Positions 42,846-51,289 of a stretch of 64,000 nucleotides of DNA are shown here, one piece after another; positions within the stretch are counted from its first letter, which is position 1, and each line of letters starts with the position of its first letter. The position numbers were made by a program, and so were the translations under genes. The notes under the pieces are model-generated. The model was not told the DNA's origin, did no database searches, and saw only the letters and a list, made by a program, of their open reading frames with translations. Origin of the DNA: Nonomuraea africana (GTDB lineage Bacteria; Actinomycetota; Actinomycetes; Streptosporangiales; Streptosporangiaceae); the NCBI RefSeq assembly GCF_014873535.1, contig NZ_JADBEF010000001.1:4588001-4652000 (forward strand), in the 5' to 3' direction.

Positions 42846-42934
42846 GAGCGGCTCCAGGCAGGAGGAACGGAGGGACGTCTGCTGCTGGAGGGGTGCGGGT
42901 CGGCGGGCAGGAAGGGCTCGTGGCGGTTGGTCAT
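42842..42934 (-). CDS. Putative 30-aa ORF bridging DUF1648 and CPBP genes
   Basis: ATG 42934 overlaps the DUF1648 stop (ATGA) and its TGA overlaps the CPBP ATG (ATGA), so an unbroken chain of coupled translation runs from gntR to CPBP. The peptide 'MTNRHEPFLPADPHP...' is hydrophilic and Pro/Ser/Arg-rich, with no family resemblance. It may simply be a coupling leader for CPBP rather than a functional product. Confidence 0.4.
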   Translation of the reverse strand: MTNRHEPFLPADPHPSSSRRPSVPPAWSRS

Positions 42935-43899
42935 CGGCCGACGCGCTCCTCGAGGAGGGCGTTGAGCAGGGCGGCGCCGCGCGCGGCGTCGTCGACGCTG
43001 ACGAGGAGCTGCCCGCCGGAGCGGTAGCGCAGCACCAGGCAGTCGCCGCCGCGCAGCATGATCGCCGCGCTGCCGGGCACGCCGCGCAGCCCCCAGCCGC
43101 CGACCTGGCTCGGGTGGCGCACCTCGGACCAGGCGCTCTCGATCTTCGAGAGCCTGATCCTGCGCACCGGCCAGCCGAGGGGGCCGAAGCCGATCGCGAC
43201 GCCGTCCTCGGTGATCCGCACGGTGGCGGAGGAGGTGGCCAGCCCGGCCACCAGGACGAGCGCCGAACCGCCGAGCAAGGCGGAGGCGGGGCCCTCCATC
43301 AGCCCCATCAGCGTGAACACGCCCAGTGCGAGCGTCAGGACGCCCGCGCCCACCGCGAGCGCGACCAGCCAGACGTTGGTGACCCTGCTGACCCACACGG
43401 AGCGCTGTCCCGCCCTGAGCCGCAGGCGGGGAGCGGCCTCGTTCCGCGGCCGCTCCTGGTCGGGCGCGCCCCTGAACAGGAAGCCCGCCAGGACGCCGGC
43501 GGCGGCCGCCACCGCCATGGTGGCGGCGACGCCCCAGCCGGCGGGCCTGGCCAGGGTCCAGTCGGCGACGTCGAGGTTGGCCTGGAGGATCGACAGCTCC
43601 ATGCCGATCACGAACAGGCCCCAGCCGAACAGGAAGCCCCACCAGTAGGCACGGCTCAGTCTGCGCTCGAAGGCCCTGCCGTGCAGGACGACGCCCACCA
43701 TGACCGCCAGCGCCACGAGCGCCATGGCCACGGTGAACAACAGGTTCTGGGTGAAGGAGAGGGAGTTGTCGGGCCCCGCGTCGCTCCAGTGCGTCGCGAG
43801 CGGGTCGGGAAGTCTGTCACGGAGGGCGAGGGGGACGCCCACGAGAACCGTGGTGACGAGCAGCCCCCACATCCCTGCTGCGGTCAAGGCCCTGTTCAT
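42931..43899 (-). CDS. DUF1648 multi-helix membrane protein
   Basis: 322 aa. Starts with the DUF1648 signature 'LPDPLATHWSDAGPDNSLSF' after the first helix. About six transmembrane helices in total (~7-27, 52-72, 84-104, 123-145, 173-195, 205-225), then a C-terminal PH-like soluble region (~235-322: 'VRITEDGVAIGFGPLGWPVRR'). Its ATG overlaps the gntR stop. Such proteins (SdpI/YhdP neighbours) occur with YtrA-type regulators; the role is unknown. Confidence 0.82.
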   Translation of the reverse strand: MNRALTAAGMWGLLVTTVLVGVPLALRDRLPDPLATHWSDAGPDNSLSFTQNLLFTVAMALVALAVMVGVVLHGRAFERRLSRAYWWGFLFGWGLFVIGMELSILQANLDVADWTLARPAGWGVAATMAVAAAAGVLAGFLFRGAPDQERPRNEAAPRLRLRAGQRSVWVSRVTNVWLVALAVGAGVLTLALGVFTLMGLMEGPASALLGGSALVLVAGLATSSATVRITEDGVAIGFGPLGWPVRRIRLSKIESAWSEVRHPSQVGGWGLRGVPGSAAIMLRGGDCLVLRYRSGGQLLVSVDDAARGAALLNALLEERVGR

Positions 43900-44243
43900 G
43901 GCAGCTCCTTCAATACGTCGATGAGGTCGTCGCGGCTGTAGCCGTACTTCTTCGCCTCCTCGAGCAGGTCGCGCGCCCGCTGGACGATCAGGGCGCGACC
44001 GGTCGATCCACCCGCCACACTCACCCCTCTGCCTCTCCTGAACTCCAGGAGGCCCTCGTCGCGCAGGTCGCGAAGGGCGCGAAGGACGGTGTTGGCGTTG
44101 ATGCCGAGCGCGTCGGCGAGGTCCCTGGCCGGAGGGAGGCGATCCCCAGCCATGTAGGAGCCGTCGCCGATGGCGCGCCTGATCGCCCCCGCCACCTGCT
44201 CGTGCAGGGGGCGAGGGTCGTTGAGATCAAGGGTGAGCAACAT
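43896..44243 (-). CDS. GntR/YtrA-family transcriptional repressor
   Basis: 115 aa: winged helix-turn-helix ('PLHEQVAGAIRRAIGDG', 'LPPARDLADALGINANTVLR', 'LLEFRRGRGVSV') followed by the short helical YtrA C-terminus ('ARDLLEEAKKYGYSRDDLI'), too short to bind a classic GntR ligand. First gene of its operon. A perfect inverted repeat covers its own start codon, implying autoregulation. Confidence 0.93.
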   Translation of the reverse strand: MLLTLDLNDPRPLHEQVAGAIRRAIGDGSYMAGDRLPPARDLADALGINANTVLRALRDLRDEGLLEFRRGRGVSVAGGSTGRALIVQRARDLLEEAKKYGYSRDDLIDVLKELP

Positions 44244-44266
44244 GGTGCTATCAACAGTAGCACCAT
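44242..44266. promoter_or_regulatory. Operator: ATGGTGCTA-N7-TAGCACCAT overlapping gntR start
   Basis: Perfect 9-bp half-sites around TCAACAG. The left half contains the complement of the gntR ATG (44241-44243). Spacing and composition suit a YtrA-type dimer. Confidence 0.75.
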
Positions 44267-44325
44267 TTTGATGGGCGGTATTGGTAGGATGAACCCCTGT
44301 TTATGAATAAGCCGCCAACCGTGGA

Positions 44326-44331
44326 TAGCAT
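44326..44331 (+). promoter_or_regulatory. -10 box TAGCAT before pepA
   Basis: Eight nt before the GTG at 44340. Confidence 0.4.
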
Positions 44332-44339
44332 CGGTCTAC

Positions 44340-45797
44340 GTGACCACTGTGCGGCTGAACTCAGCAGATCCCGTCTCGTTCGACACCGACGCCCTGGTCG
44401 TCGGATTCCTGTCCGGCCCACAGGGCCCGCGCTCCTCGATCGAGGCGGTCGACGGTGCCTTCGGCGCCGCGCTCGCCACTGTCGCCTTCACCGGCAAGGC
44501 CGGTGAACTGGCCAAGATCCCCACGTTCGGCGCCATCACCGCGCCGCTGCTGGTCGCCGTCGGTCTCGGTGAGTCCGCCGACCAGGAGGGGCTGCGCCGC
44601 GCCGCCGGCGCGGCCGTCCGCTCGCTCGCCGGCACCGCCCGCGCCGCGCTCGCGCTCCCCGCGTCCTCGGCGGAGGAGGCCGAGGCGGTCGCGCTGGGCG
44701 GCCTGCTCGGCGCCTACGGCTTCGACAAGTACCGCACCAACGGCGAGCAGAAGGCCCCCGTCGCCGAGATCGAGGTGCTGACCTCGGCCGGCGGTTCCGC
44801 CGAGCGCGTCTCGATCATCGCCGACTCCGTCTCGCTGGTCCGCGACCTGGTCAACACCCCGCCCTCCGACCTGTGGCCGGCCAAGTTCGCCGAGATCGCC
44901 GAGCAGGAGGGCGGCAAGGCCGGCCTGAGCGTCGAGGTGCTCGACGAGAAGCAGCTCAAGGAGGGCGGCTACGGCGGCATCATCGGCGTCGGCCAGGGCT
45001 CGGCCAACCCGCCGCGGCTGGTCCGCCTGGCCTACACCCACCCCGAGGCGGCCAAGACGCTGGCCTTCGTCGGCAAGGGCATCACCTTCGACTCGGGTGG
45101 CCTCTCGCTCAAGCCGTCCGCCGCGATGGACTGGATGAAGTCCGACATGGGCGGCGCGGGCGCGGTCTTCGGCGCCCTCGTCGGCATCGCCCGCCTCGGC
45201 CTCAAGGTGAACGCCGTCGGCTACCTCTGCCTGGCCGAGAACCTGCCGAGCGGCACCGCGACCCGCCCCTCCGACGTGCTGACCAGTTACAGCGGCAAGA
45301 CCGTCGAGGTGCTCGACACCGACGCCGAGGGCCGCCTGGTCCTCATGGACGGCATCGCCCGCGCCGCGGAGGACGACCCCGACCTGATCGTCGACGTCGC
45401 CACCCTGACCGGCGCGCAGATCGTCGCCCTCGGCTGGCGTACGGCCGGCGTCATGTCCAACGACGACGCGGTCCGCGAGCACGTCGTCGAGGTCGCCAAC
45501 GCCGTGGGCGAGGGCGCGTGGGGCATGCCGCTGCCCGAGGAGCTGCGCAAGGGCCTCGACTCCCCCATCGCCGACATCGCCAACCTCCAGCCCGAGCGCT
45601 GGGGCAGCATGCTGGCCGCCGGCATCTTCCTGAAGGAGTTCGTGCCCGAGGGCAGGCGCTGGGCGCACATCGACATGGCGGGCCCCGCCTTCAACAAGGG
45701 CGAGCCGCACGGCTACACCCCGAAGGGCGGCACCGGCGCCATCACCCGCACCCTCATCGGACTGGCCGAGAGGGCCGCAACGGGCCTTAACAAGTGA
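44340..45797 (+). CDS. pepA: Leucyl aminopeptidase (M17)
   Basis: 485 aa. Cytosolic hexameric dizinc exopeptidase removing N-terminal residues. The regulatory N-terminal domain runs to ~165; the catalytic domain has 'FVGKGITFDSGGLSLKP' (Lys and Asp ligands), 'MKSDMGGAGAV' and the M17 signature 'LDTDAEGRLVLMDG' (the usual N-T-D-A-E-G-R-L with Leu-Asp preceding). 'HIDMAGPAF' and 'GGTGAITRTLI' close the active site. GTG start. Ends 38 bp before lpdA. Confidence 0.95.
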   Translation: MTTVRLNSADPVSFDTDALVVGFLSGPQGPRSSIEAVDGAFGAALATVAFTGKAGELAKIPTFGAITAPLLVAVGLGESADQEGLRRAAGAAVRSLAGTARAALALPASSAEEAEAVALGGLLGAYGFDKYRTNGEQKAPVAEIEVLTSAGGSAERVSIIADSVSLVRDLVNTPPSDLWPAKFAEIAEQEGGKAGLSVEVLDEKQLKEGGYGGIIGVGQGSANPPRLVRLAYTHPEAAKTLAFVGKGITFDSGGLSLKPSAAMDWMKSDMGGAGAVFGALVGIARLGLKVNAVGYLCLAENLPSGTATRPSDVLTSYSGKTVEVLDTDAEGRLVLMDGIARAAEDDPDLIVDVATLTGAQIVALGWRTAGVMSNDDAVREHVVEVANAVGEGAWGMPLPEELRKGLDSPIADIANLQPERWGSMLAAGIFLKEFVPEGRRWAHIDMAGPAFNKGEPHGYTPKGGTGAITRTLIGLAERAATGLNK

Positions 45798-45835
45798 AAA
45801 GATGACGGCATCACCATCCGACAAGGAGCTTTCCT

Positions 45836-47200
45836 GTGGCCTACGACATCGTCGTCCTAGGTGGCGGTAGCGGTGGCTACGCCTGCGCCCTGCGGGCGGC
45901 AGAGCTGGGCAAGACGGTCGCGCTGATCGAGAAGGACAAGATCGGCGGCACCTGCCTCCACCGGGGTTGCATCCCCACCAAGGCCCTGCTGCACTCGGCA
46001 GAGATCGCCGACGAGACCCGCGAGAGCGAGGCCTACGGCGTCAAGGCCCGCTTCGACGGCATCGACGTGCCCGGCGTCCACGCCTTCAAGGACAAGATCG
46101 TCACCCGGGCCTGGAAGGGCGTTCAGGGCCTGCTGAAGTCGGCGGGCGTCACGATCGTCGAGGGCGAGGGCAAGCTCGTCGGCCCCAACCGCGTCCAGGT
46201 GGGCGCGGAGGTCTACGAGGGCGGCAGCATCGTCCTGGCCACCGGCAGCGCGCCCAAGTCGCTGCCCGGCCTGGAGATCGACGGCGAGCGCGTCATCACC
46301 AGCGAGCACACGCTGAAGATGGACCGCGTCCCCACCTCCGTCATCGTGCTGGGCGGCGGCGTCATCGGCGTGGAGCTGGCCAGCGTCTACCGCTCCTTCG
46401 GGGCCGAGGTCACGATCGTCGAGGCGCTGCCCCACCTGCTCCCGCTGGAGGAGGAGTCGAGCTCCAAGCTGCTGGAGCGGGCCTTCCGCCGCAGGGGCAT
46501 CAAGTACGAGCTGGGCGTCTTCTTCGACAGCGTCAAGACCACCGACACCGGCGTGGTCGTCACTCTGGCCAACGGCAAGACCCTCGACGCCGAGCTGCTG
46601 CTGGTGGCCGTGGGCCGCGGCGCGGTCAGCGCGGGCATCGGCTTCGAGGAGCAGGGCGTCACGATCGAGCGCGGCGCCGTGGTCGTCGACGAACACTGCC
46701 GCACCAGCGTGCCGGGCGTCTACGCCATCGGCGACCTGATCCCGACCCTGCAGCTGGCGCACGCCGGCTTCGCCGAGGGCATCATGGTGGCCGAGCACAT
46801 CGCGGGCCTCAACCCGCCGCCGATCGACTACGACGGCGTGCCGCGCATCACCTACTCCGACCCTGAGGTCGCCTCGGTGGGCATCACCTCCAAGCAGGCG
46901 GCCGAGCGGGGCATCGAGATCGTCGAGCAGGTCTACGACCTGGCCGGCAACCCCAAGAGCCAGATTCTCGGCACCTCGGGGGCCGTCAAGGTCCTCGCCC
47001 AGAAGGACGGCCCCGTCGTCGGCGTCCACATGGTCGGCCGCCGCATCGGCGAGCTCGTCACCGAGGGCCAGCTGATCTACAACTGGGAGGCCCTCCCCGC
47101 GGAGGTCGCCCAGCTGATCCACGCTCACCCGACCCAGTCCGAAGCCATGGGCGAGGCCATGCTGGCGCTGGCCGGCAAGCCCCTGCACGTCCACAACTAA
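45836..47200 (+). CDS. lpdA: Dihydrolipoyl dehydrogenase (E3)
   Basis: 454 aa FAD disulfide oxidoreductase that reoxidises dihydrolipoamide on the E2 subunit encoded next. Visible: FAD motif 'VLGGGSGGYACALRAAELG', redox disulfide 'GGTCLHRGCIPTKAL' (C44/C49 region), NAD motif 'VIVLGGGVIGVELASVYR', second FAD motif 'VYAIGDLIP', and the C-terminal His-Glu pair in 'LIHAHPTQSEAMGEA'. GTG start, with AAGGAGC 8 nt upstream. 21 bp ahead of the E2 gene, so co-transcribed. Confidence 0.96.
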   Translation: MAYDIVVLGGGSGGYACALRAAELGKTVALIEKDKIGGTCLHRGCIPTKALLHSAEIADETRESEAYGVKARFDGIDVPGVHAFKDKIVTRAWKGVQGLLKSAGVTIVEGEGKLVGPNRVQVGAEVYEGGSIVLATGSAPKSLPGLEIDGERVITSEHTLKMDRVPTSVIVLGGGVIGVELASVYRSFGAEVTIVEALPHLLPLEEESSSKLLERAFRRRGIKYELGVFFDSVKTTDTGVVVTLANGKTLDAELLLVAVGRGAVSAGIGFEEQGVTIERGAVVVDEHCRTSVPGVYAIGDLIPTLQLAHAGFAEGIMVAEHIAGLNPPPIDYDGVPRITYSDPEVASVGITSKQAAERGIEIVEQVYDLAGNPKSQILGTSGAVKVLAQKDGPVVGVHMVGRRIGELVTEGQLIYNWEALPAEVAQLIHAHPTQSEAMGEAMLALAGKPLHVHN

Positions 47201-47221
47201 GAACTCGAGGAAGACATACCC

Positions 47222-48709
47222 ATGCCGGTCTCCGTACAGATGCCCCAGCTCGGCGAGAGCGTGACCGAGGGCACGGTAACCCGTTGGCTGAAGAAGGAGG
47301 GCGAGCGCGTCGAGGCCGACGAGCCGCTCCTCGAAGTGTCGACCGACAAGGTCGACACCGAGATCCCGTCGCCGTCGGCGGGTGTCCTGACCAAGATTGT
47401 CGTCGCCGAGGACGAAACCGTCGAGGTCGGCGCCGAGCTTGCGATCATCGACGAGCACGGCACCGAGGGCGCCCCCGCCGCGGCTCCCGAGGCCGCCCCC
47501 GAGCCCGAGCCCGAGCCGGAGCCCGAGCCCGAGCCCGCTCCCGCGCCGGTCTCCTCGATCCCGCAGCCCGCGCCCGCCGCCCCGCAGGCCGCGCCGGCTC
47601 CTGCTCCGGCTCCCGAGCCCGTGCAGGCCCAGGCTCCCCAGGCTCCCGCGCCGGCTCCCGAGCCCGTGCAGGCCCAGGCGCCCGCCCAGGCGCCGAGCCC
47701 GCTGCCTTCGGCCGGTGAGAGCCCCTACGTCACGCCGCTGGTGCGCAAGCTCGCCAACGAGCACGGCGTCGACCTCGACTCGCTGAACGGCACCGGCGTC
47801 GGTGGCCGCATCCGCAAGCAGGACGTGCTCGAGGCCGCCAAGGCACAGCGTGAGCAGGCCGCGCCCGCGCCCGCCGCGCCCGCCGCCCCCGCCGCTCCCG
47901 CCGCCCAGGCGCCCGCCGCCCCCGCGGCCGCGGCCGCTCCGGCTCCGGCGGCCGCCGCTCCCGAGGCGGTCCAGGTCGACACCACGCTGCGCGGCCGTAC
48001 CGAGAAGATGACGCGTCTGCGCCAGACCATCGCCAAGCGCATGGTCGAGTCCCTGCAGACCGCGGCCCAGCTCACCTCGGTCGTCGAGGTGGACGTCACG
48101 AAGATCGCCCAGCTGCGCAACCGCGCCAAGGACGAGTTCTTCCGTCGTGAGGGCGTCAAGCTGACCTTCACGCCGTTCTTCGCGATGGCCGCCGTCGAGG
48201 CGCTCAAGCAGCACCCGAAGCTGAACGCCACGATCAACAACGAGACCAACGAGGTCACCTACTTCGACGTCGAGAACCTCGGCGTCGCCGTCGACACCGA
48301 CCGCGGCCTGCTCGCGGCGGTCGTCAAGGGCGCGGGCGACCTCAATCTGGCCGGTCTCGCCCGGAAGATCACCGACGTGGCCCAGCGCACCCGCGACAAC
48401 AAGGTGACGCCCGACGAGCTCACCGGCGGCACGTTCACGCTGACCAACACCGGCAGCCGCGGCGCGCTGTTCGACACGCCGATCCTGAACCAGCCGCAGG
48501 TCGGCATGCTCGGCACCGGCGCGGTCGTCAAGCGTCCCGTCGTGCTCGACACGCCCGAGGGCGAGGTCATCGCGGTCCGCTCGATGGTCTACCTGGCGCT
48601 GACCTACGACCACCGCCTGGTCGACGGCGCCGACGCGGCCCGCTTCCTCACCACGATCAAGCGCCGCCTGGAGGAGGGCCGCTTCGAGGCCCAGCTGGGC
48701 CTGGCGTAA
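47222..48709 (+). CDS. sucB: 2-oxoacid dehydrogenase E2, dihydrolipoamide succinyltransferase type
   Basis: 495 aa. One lipoyl domain (1-80) with the lipoylated Lys in 'EVSTDKVDTEIPSP', a long Ala/Pro/Glu linker (~82-165, including a run of EP dipeptides), a peripheral-subunit-binding domain ('SPYVTPLVRKLANEHGVDLD'), a second Ala/Pro linker (~210-255), and the catalytic acyltransferase domain with 'YDHRLVDGADAARFL' (HxxxDG). Single-lipoyl layout and 'SVQMPQLGESVTEGTV' favour the succinyl-/2-oxoglutarate type as in actinobacteria, where one E2 serves the mixed PDH-ODH complex. Needs LipB/LipA, encoded 2-5 kb on. Confidence 0.93.
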   Translation: MPVSVQMPQLGESVTEGTVTRWLKKEGERVEADEPLLEVSTDKVDTEIPSPSAGVLTKIVVAEDETVEVGAELAIIDEHGTEGAPAAAPEAAPEPEPEPEPEPEPAPAPVSSIPQPAPAAPQAAPAPAPAPEPVQAQAPQAPAPAPEPVQAQAPAQAPSPLPSAGESPYVTPLVRKLANEHGVDLDSLNGTGVGGRIRKQDVLEAAKAQREQAAPAPAAPAAPAAPAAQAPAAPAAAAAPAPAAAAPEAVQVDTTLRGRTEKMTRLRQTIAKRMVESLQTAAQLTSVVEVDVTKIAQLRNRAKDEFFRREGVKLTFTPFFAMAAVEALKQHPKLNATINNETNEVTYFDVENLGVAVDTDRGLLAAVVKGAGDLNLAGLARKITDVAQRTRDNKVTPDELTGGTFTLTNTGSRGALFDTPILNQPQVGMLGTGAVVKRPVVLDTPEGEVIAVRSMVYLALTYDHRLVDGADAARFLTTIKRRLEEGRFEAQLGLA

Positions 48710-48728
48710 CACCCGAGGTGGCAGCATC

Positions 48729-48758
48729 GGGCGCCCGCGGAGCTCTCCGCGGGCGCCC
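48729..48758 (+). terminator. Terminator of the pepA/lpdA-sucB run
   Basis: Perfect 14-bp stem GGGCGCCCGCGGAG / CTCCGCGGGCGCCC with a 2-nt CT centre, 20 bp past the sucB stop. Confidence 0.8.
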
Positions 48759-48804
48759 GCTCCCGTTCCACCGCCCGTACGGCAGGCGCGACGACCTCGC
48801 GGCG

Positions 48805-48810
48805 TAGGGT
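48805..48810 (+). promoter_or_regulatory. -10 box TAGGGT before the TIGR01777 gene
   Basis: Six nt before the ATG at 48817. Confidence 0.45.
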
Positions 48811-48816
48811 GGATGA

Positions 48817-49710
48817 ATGGCGATCATCGTGACAGGTGCGTCGGGGCTGCTCGGAAGCGCGCTGGTCGCGGCGCTGAAATCCGATGGCCACCAGGTCGTA
48901 CGGCTGGTGCGCCGGGAGCCGCGCAGCGCGGAGGAGTCGCGCTGGGACCCCGGGCAGGAGTTCGTCGACAGGACCGTGCTCGAGGGCGCCCACGCGGTGG
49001 TGCACCTGTCGGGCGCGAGCCTCGGCGAGCGGCGCTGGAGCGAGGCGTACAAGCGGGAGATCGTCGCCAGCCGCGTCGAGAGCACCAGGACACTGGCCAC
49101 CGCGCTGAAGGGACTCGAGCGGCCGCCCGAGGTGCTGCTGTCGGCCTCTGGAGTGGGCTTCTACGGCGACACGGGCGACCGGGTGACCGACGAGAGCGGG
49201 CCGCGCGGCGAGGGCTTCCTGGCGGAGCTGTGCGAGTGCTGGGAGGAGGAGGCGGCCGTCGCGGAGGAGGCGGGCGTCAGGACGGTACGGCTGCGCACCG
49301 CGATCGCGCTGAGCGGGAAGGGCGGGGCGCTCAGGCAGATGCTGCCGGTGTTCAGGATGGGGCTCGGGGCGCCGCTGGGTTCCGGGCAGCAGTGGTGGGC
49401 CTGGATCTCGCTGGACGACTGGGTCCGCGCCGCCCTCCATATCCTGAAAAATCGGGATCTGGTGGGGCCGGTCAACCTAACCTCCCCCGAACCGGTGACC
49501 AACAAGGAGTTCACGAAGGCGCTGGGCAGAGCCCTGAAGAAGCCGACGATGCCGATCCCCGTGCCCGGTTTCGCGCTGCGCACCGCGCTCGGCGGCTTCG
49601 CGGACGAAGGGTTGCTCATCGGGCAGCGAGCCGTACCGGCGAAACTACTTGACACGGACTTCAGGTTCCTGCATCCGACCCTCGACGATGCGCTGACCGC
49701 CGTACTCTAG
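48817..49710 (+). CDS. TIGR01777-family epimerase (SDR superfamily)
   Basis: 297 aa. NAD(P)-binding Rossmann start 'MAIIVTGASGLLGSALVAAL'. The family-specific 'RREPRSAEESRWDPGQ', 'HLSGASLGERRWSEAYKREI' and 'SRVESTRTLATAL' place it in the YfcH/SulA-like TIGR01777 group, and the C-terminal DUF1731 segment 'VPGFALRTALGGFADEGLLI' is present. The reaction is unknown; homologues are often near lipoate genes in actinobacteria, as here. Confidence 0.92.
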   Translation: MAIIVTGASGLLGSALVAALKSDGHQVVRLVRREPRSAEESRWDPGQEFVDRTVLEGAHAVVHLSGASLGERRWSEAYKREIVASRVESTRTLATALKGLERPPEVLLSASGVGFYGDTGDRVTDESGPRGEGFLAELCECWEEEAAVAEEAGVRTVRLRTAIALSGKGGALRQMLPVFRMGLGAPLGSGQQWWAWISLDDWVRAALHILKNRDLVGPVNLTSPEPVTNKEFTKALGRALKKPTMPIPVPGFALRTALGGFADEGLLIGQRAVPAKLLDTDFRFLHPTLDDALTAVL

Positions 49711-49747
49711 TGAGCCATTCGTCCGACTCAACCGTGGGGGTTACACA

Positions 49748-50485
49748 ATGAGCAGGTCAGGACAGTCGCACATCCTCGCCATCGGCGGCGGGTCCTTCAG
49801 GCAGACCGACCGCTACGGTTTCATCGCGGCCAGCCCGCTGCTGCGCTACGCCCTTGACCTCACCGGCCAGGACCGGCCGAAGCTGGGCCTGCTGGCCACC
49901 GCGACCGGCGACGACTCCGACTGGCTGCTCAAGATGTACGGCGCGTTCGCGGGCTGGGACGTCGAGGTGAGCCACCTGACGGTCTTCCCGATGCCCAATG
50001 TCGAGGACCCGAAGGCCTGGATGCTCGAGCAGGACATGATCTACGTCAGCGGCGGCAGCGTGGCCAACCTGGCGGCGCTGTGGCGGCTGCACGGCCTTGA
50101 CGAGGCCTTCGAGGAGGCGTGGAAGGCGGGCGTGGTGCTTGCGGGGCAGAGCGCGGGCGCGCTGTGCTGGCACGTCGGCGGCAACACCGACTCCTTCGGG
50201 CCCAAGCTGCGCACCTGGGCCGACGGCCTGGCCCTGCTGCCCTACTCCTGCGGCGTCCACTACAACTCCGACCCGCAGCGCCGCGAGCTGCTGCAGGCGT
50301 CGGTCGCCTCCGGAGAGCTGCCCGCCGGCTACGCCGCCGACGAGGGCGTCGGCCTCCACTACGTCGGCACCGAGTTCATCCAGGCCGTCACCGTCGACCC
50401 CGCGGGCTACGCCTACCGGCTCGAGCACGACGGGGCGGGCGGGGTCAAGGAGTTCAGGATCGAGCCGAGGCTTCTCACCGCATGA
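49748..50485 (+). CDS. Peptidase E-like serine peptidase (S51)
   Basis: 245 aa. Class I glutamine-amidotransferase-like fold with nucleophile Ser in 'VVLAGQSAGALCWHV' (~135) and 'MIYVSGGSVANLAALWR' ahead of it; catalytic His probably in 'YSCGVHYNSDPQRR'. S51 enzymes cleave Asp-X dipeptides or act on cyanophycin; the exact substrate is not deducible. ATG 49748, preceded by GGGGG. Confidence 0.88.
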   Translation: MSRSGQSHILAIGGGSFRQTDRYGFIAASPLLRYALDLTGQDRPKLGLLATATGDDSDWLLKMYGAFAGWDVEVSHLTVFPMPNVEDPKAWMLEQDMIYVSGGSVANLAALWRLHGLDEAFEEAWKAGVVLAGQSAGALCWHVGGNTDSFGPKLRTWADGLALLPYSCGVHYNSDPQRRELLQASVASGELPAGYAADEGVGLHYVGTEFIQAVTVDPAGYAYRLEHDGAGGVKEFRIEPRLLTA

Positions 50486-50532
50486 CGGCTGAGCTGGGGC
50501 AAAGGAAGTCCCACGGGCGCGTTTCTTGTGAG

Positions 50533-50538
50533 TAACCT
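50533..50538 (+). promoter_or_regulatory. -10 box TAACCT before lipB
   Basis: Six nt before the GTG at 50545. Confidence 0.45.
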
Positions 50539-50544
50539 TGGTCT

Positions 50545-51219
50545 GTGGCGAAGCTGACGATTGTCCGTCTTGGCGTGGACGTGCCCTACGAGCAGGCATG
50601 GGCGCTCCAAAGACGCGTCCACTCCCACCGGGTCGCGGGGTCGCTCGGAGACACCGCGCTGCTGCTGGAGCACGCACCCGTCTACACCGCGGGCAAGCGC
50701 ACGGCGGCGCACGAGCGGCCCGCTGACGGCACTCCCGTCGTCGACGTCGACAGGGGCGGCCGCCTCACTTGGCACGGGCCCGGCCAGCTCGTCGGTTATC
50801 CGATCATGCGGGTCGGCGACATCGGGGCCTACGTCCACGCGCTCGAGGACGCCATGATCCAGATCTGCGCCGACTTCGGCGTGAGCGCGGGCCGGATCGA
50901 GGGGCGCAGCGGCGTCTGGGTGGCCGGCGACGGCGGGCCCGACCGGGCGCTGGGCGCGGTCGGCATCAGGATCGCGGGCGGCGTCACGATGCACGGCTTC
51001 GCGCTCAACTGCGCCAACGACCCCAGCTGGTTCAACAGGATCGTGCCCTGCGGCATCGCCGGCGCCGCCGTCACCTCGCTGTCGCAGGAGGCGGGGCGGC
51101 GCGTCGTGGTCGACGAGGTCATGCCGTACGCGGAGAAGCGGCTGGCCGAGGCGCTGGAGGCGGAGCCGTACGAGATGCACGAGGAGGACCTTCTCCAGGC
51201 GGTGGCCAGACAGCGCTGA
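50545..51219 (+). CDS. lipB: Octanoyl-[ACP]:protein octanoyltransferase LipB with altered dyad
   Basis: 224 aa. Moves octanoate from ACP to lipoyl domains, the first step of lipoate attachment. Conserved: 'RGGRLTWHGPGQLVGYPI' (~72-89), 'ITMHGFALNC'-like 'VTMHGFALNC', and acyl-carrier Cys in 'IVPCGIAGAAVTSL'. The catalytic lysine, which in LipB proteins precedes the 'A-x-G-(I/V/L)-R' strand (for example K142 in M. tuberculosis), is missing: the sequence is 'PDRALGAVGIRIAGG', with Ala at that position. All codons around it are unambiguous (CGG GCG CTG GGC). The rest of the protein is intact, so it may be slow or use another base. Confidence 0.9.
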   Translation: MAKLTIVRLGVDVPYEQAWALQRRVHSHRVAGSLGDTALLLEHAPVYTAGKRTAAHERPADGTPVVDVDRGGRLTWHGPGQLVGYPIMRVGDIGAYVHALEDAMIQICADFGVSAGRIEGRSGVWVAGDGGPDRALGAVGIRIAGGVTMHGFALNCANDPSWFNRIVPCGIAGAAVTSLSQEAGRRVVVDEVMPYAEKRLAEALEAEPYEMHEEDLLQAVARQR

Positions 51220-51222
51220 CCC

Positions 51223-51261
51223 GTCGGCTGACACCGTCGGCCGACATCGTCAGCTGACACC
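51223..51261. repeat. Three 13-bp tandem repeats after lipB
   Basis: GTCGGCTGACACC, GTCGGCCGACATC and GTCAGCTGACACC in direct succession. Confidence 0.6.
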
Positions 51262-51276
51262 GTCATGGGCCGCCTC

Positions 51277-51282
51277 TAGGAT
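51277..51282 (+). promoter_or_regulatory. -10 box TAGGAT before a broken small membrane gene
   Basis: Seven nt before the ATG at 51290; the regulatory signal survives although the gene is broken. Confidence 0.35.
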
Positions 51283-51289
51283 CGGCGGC

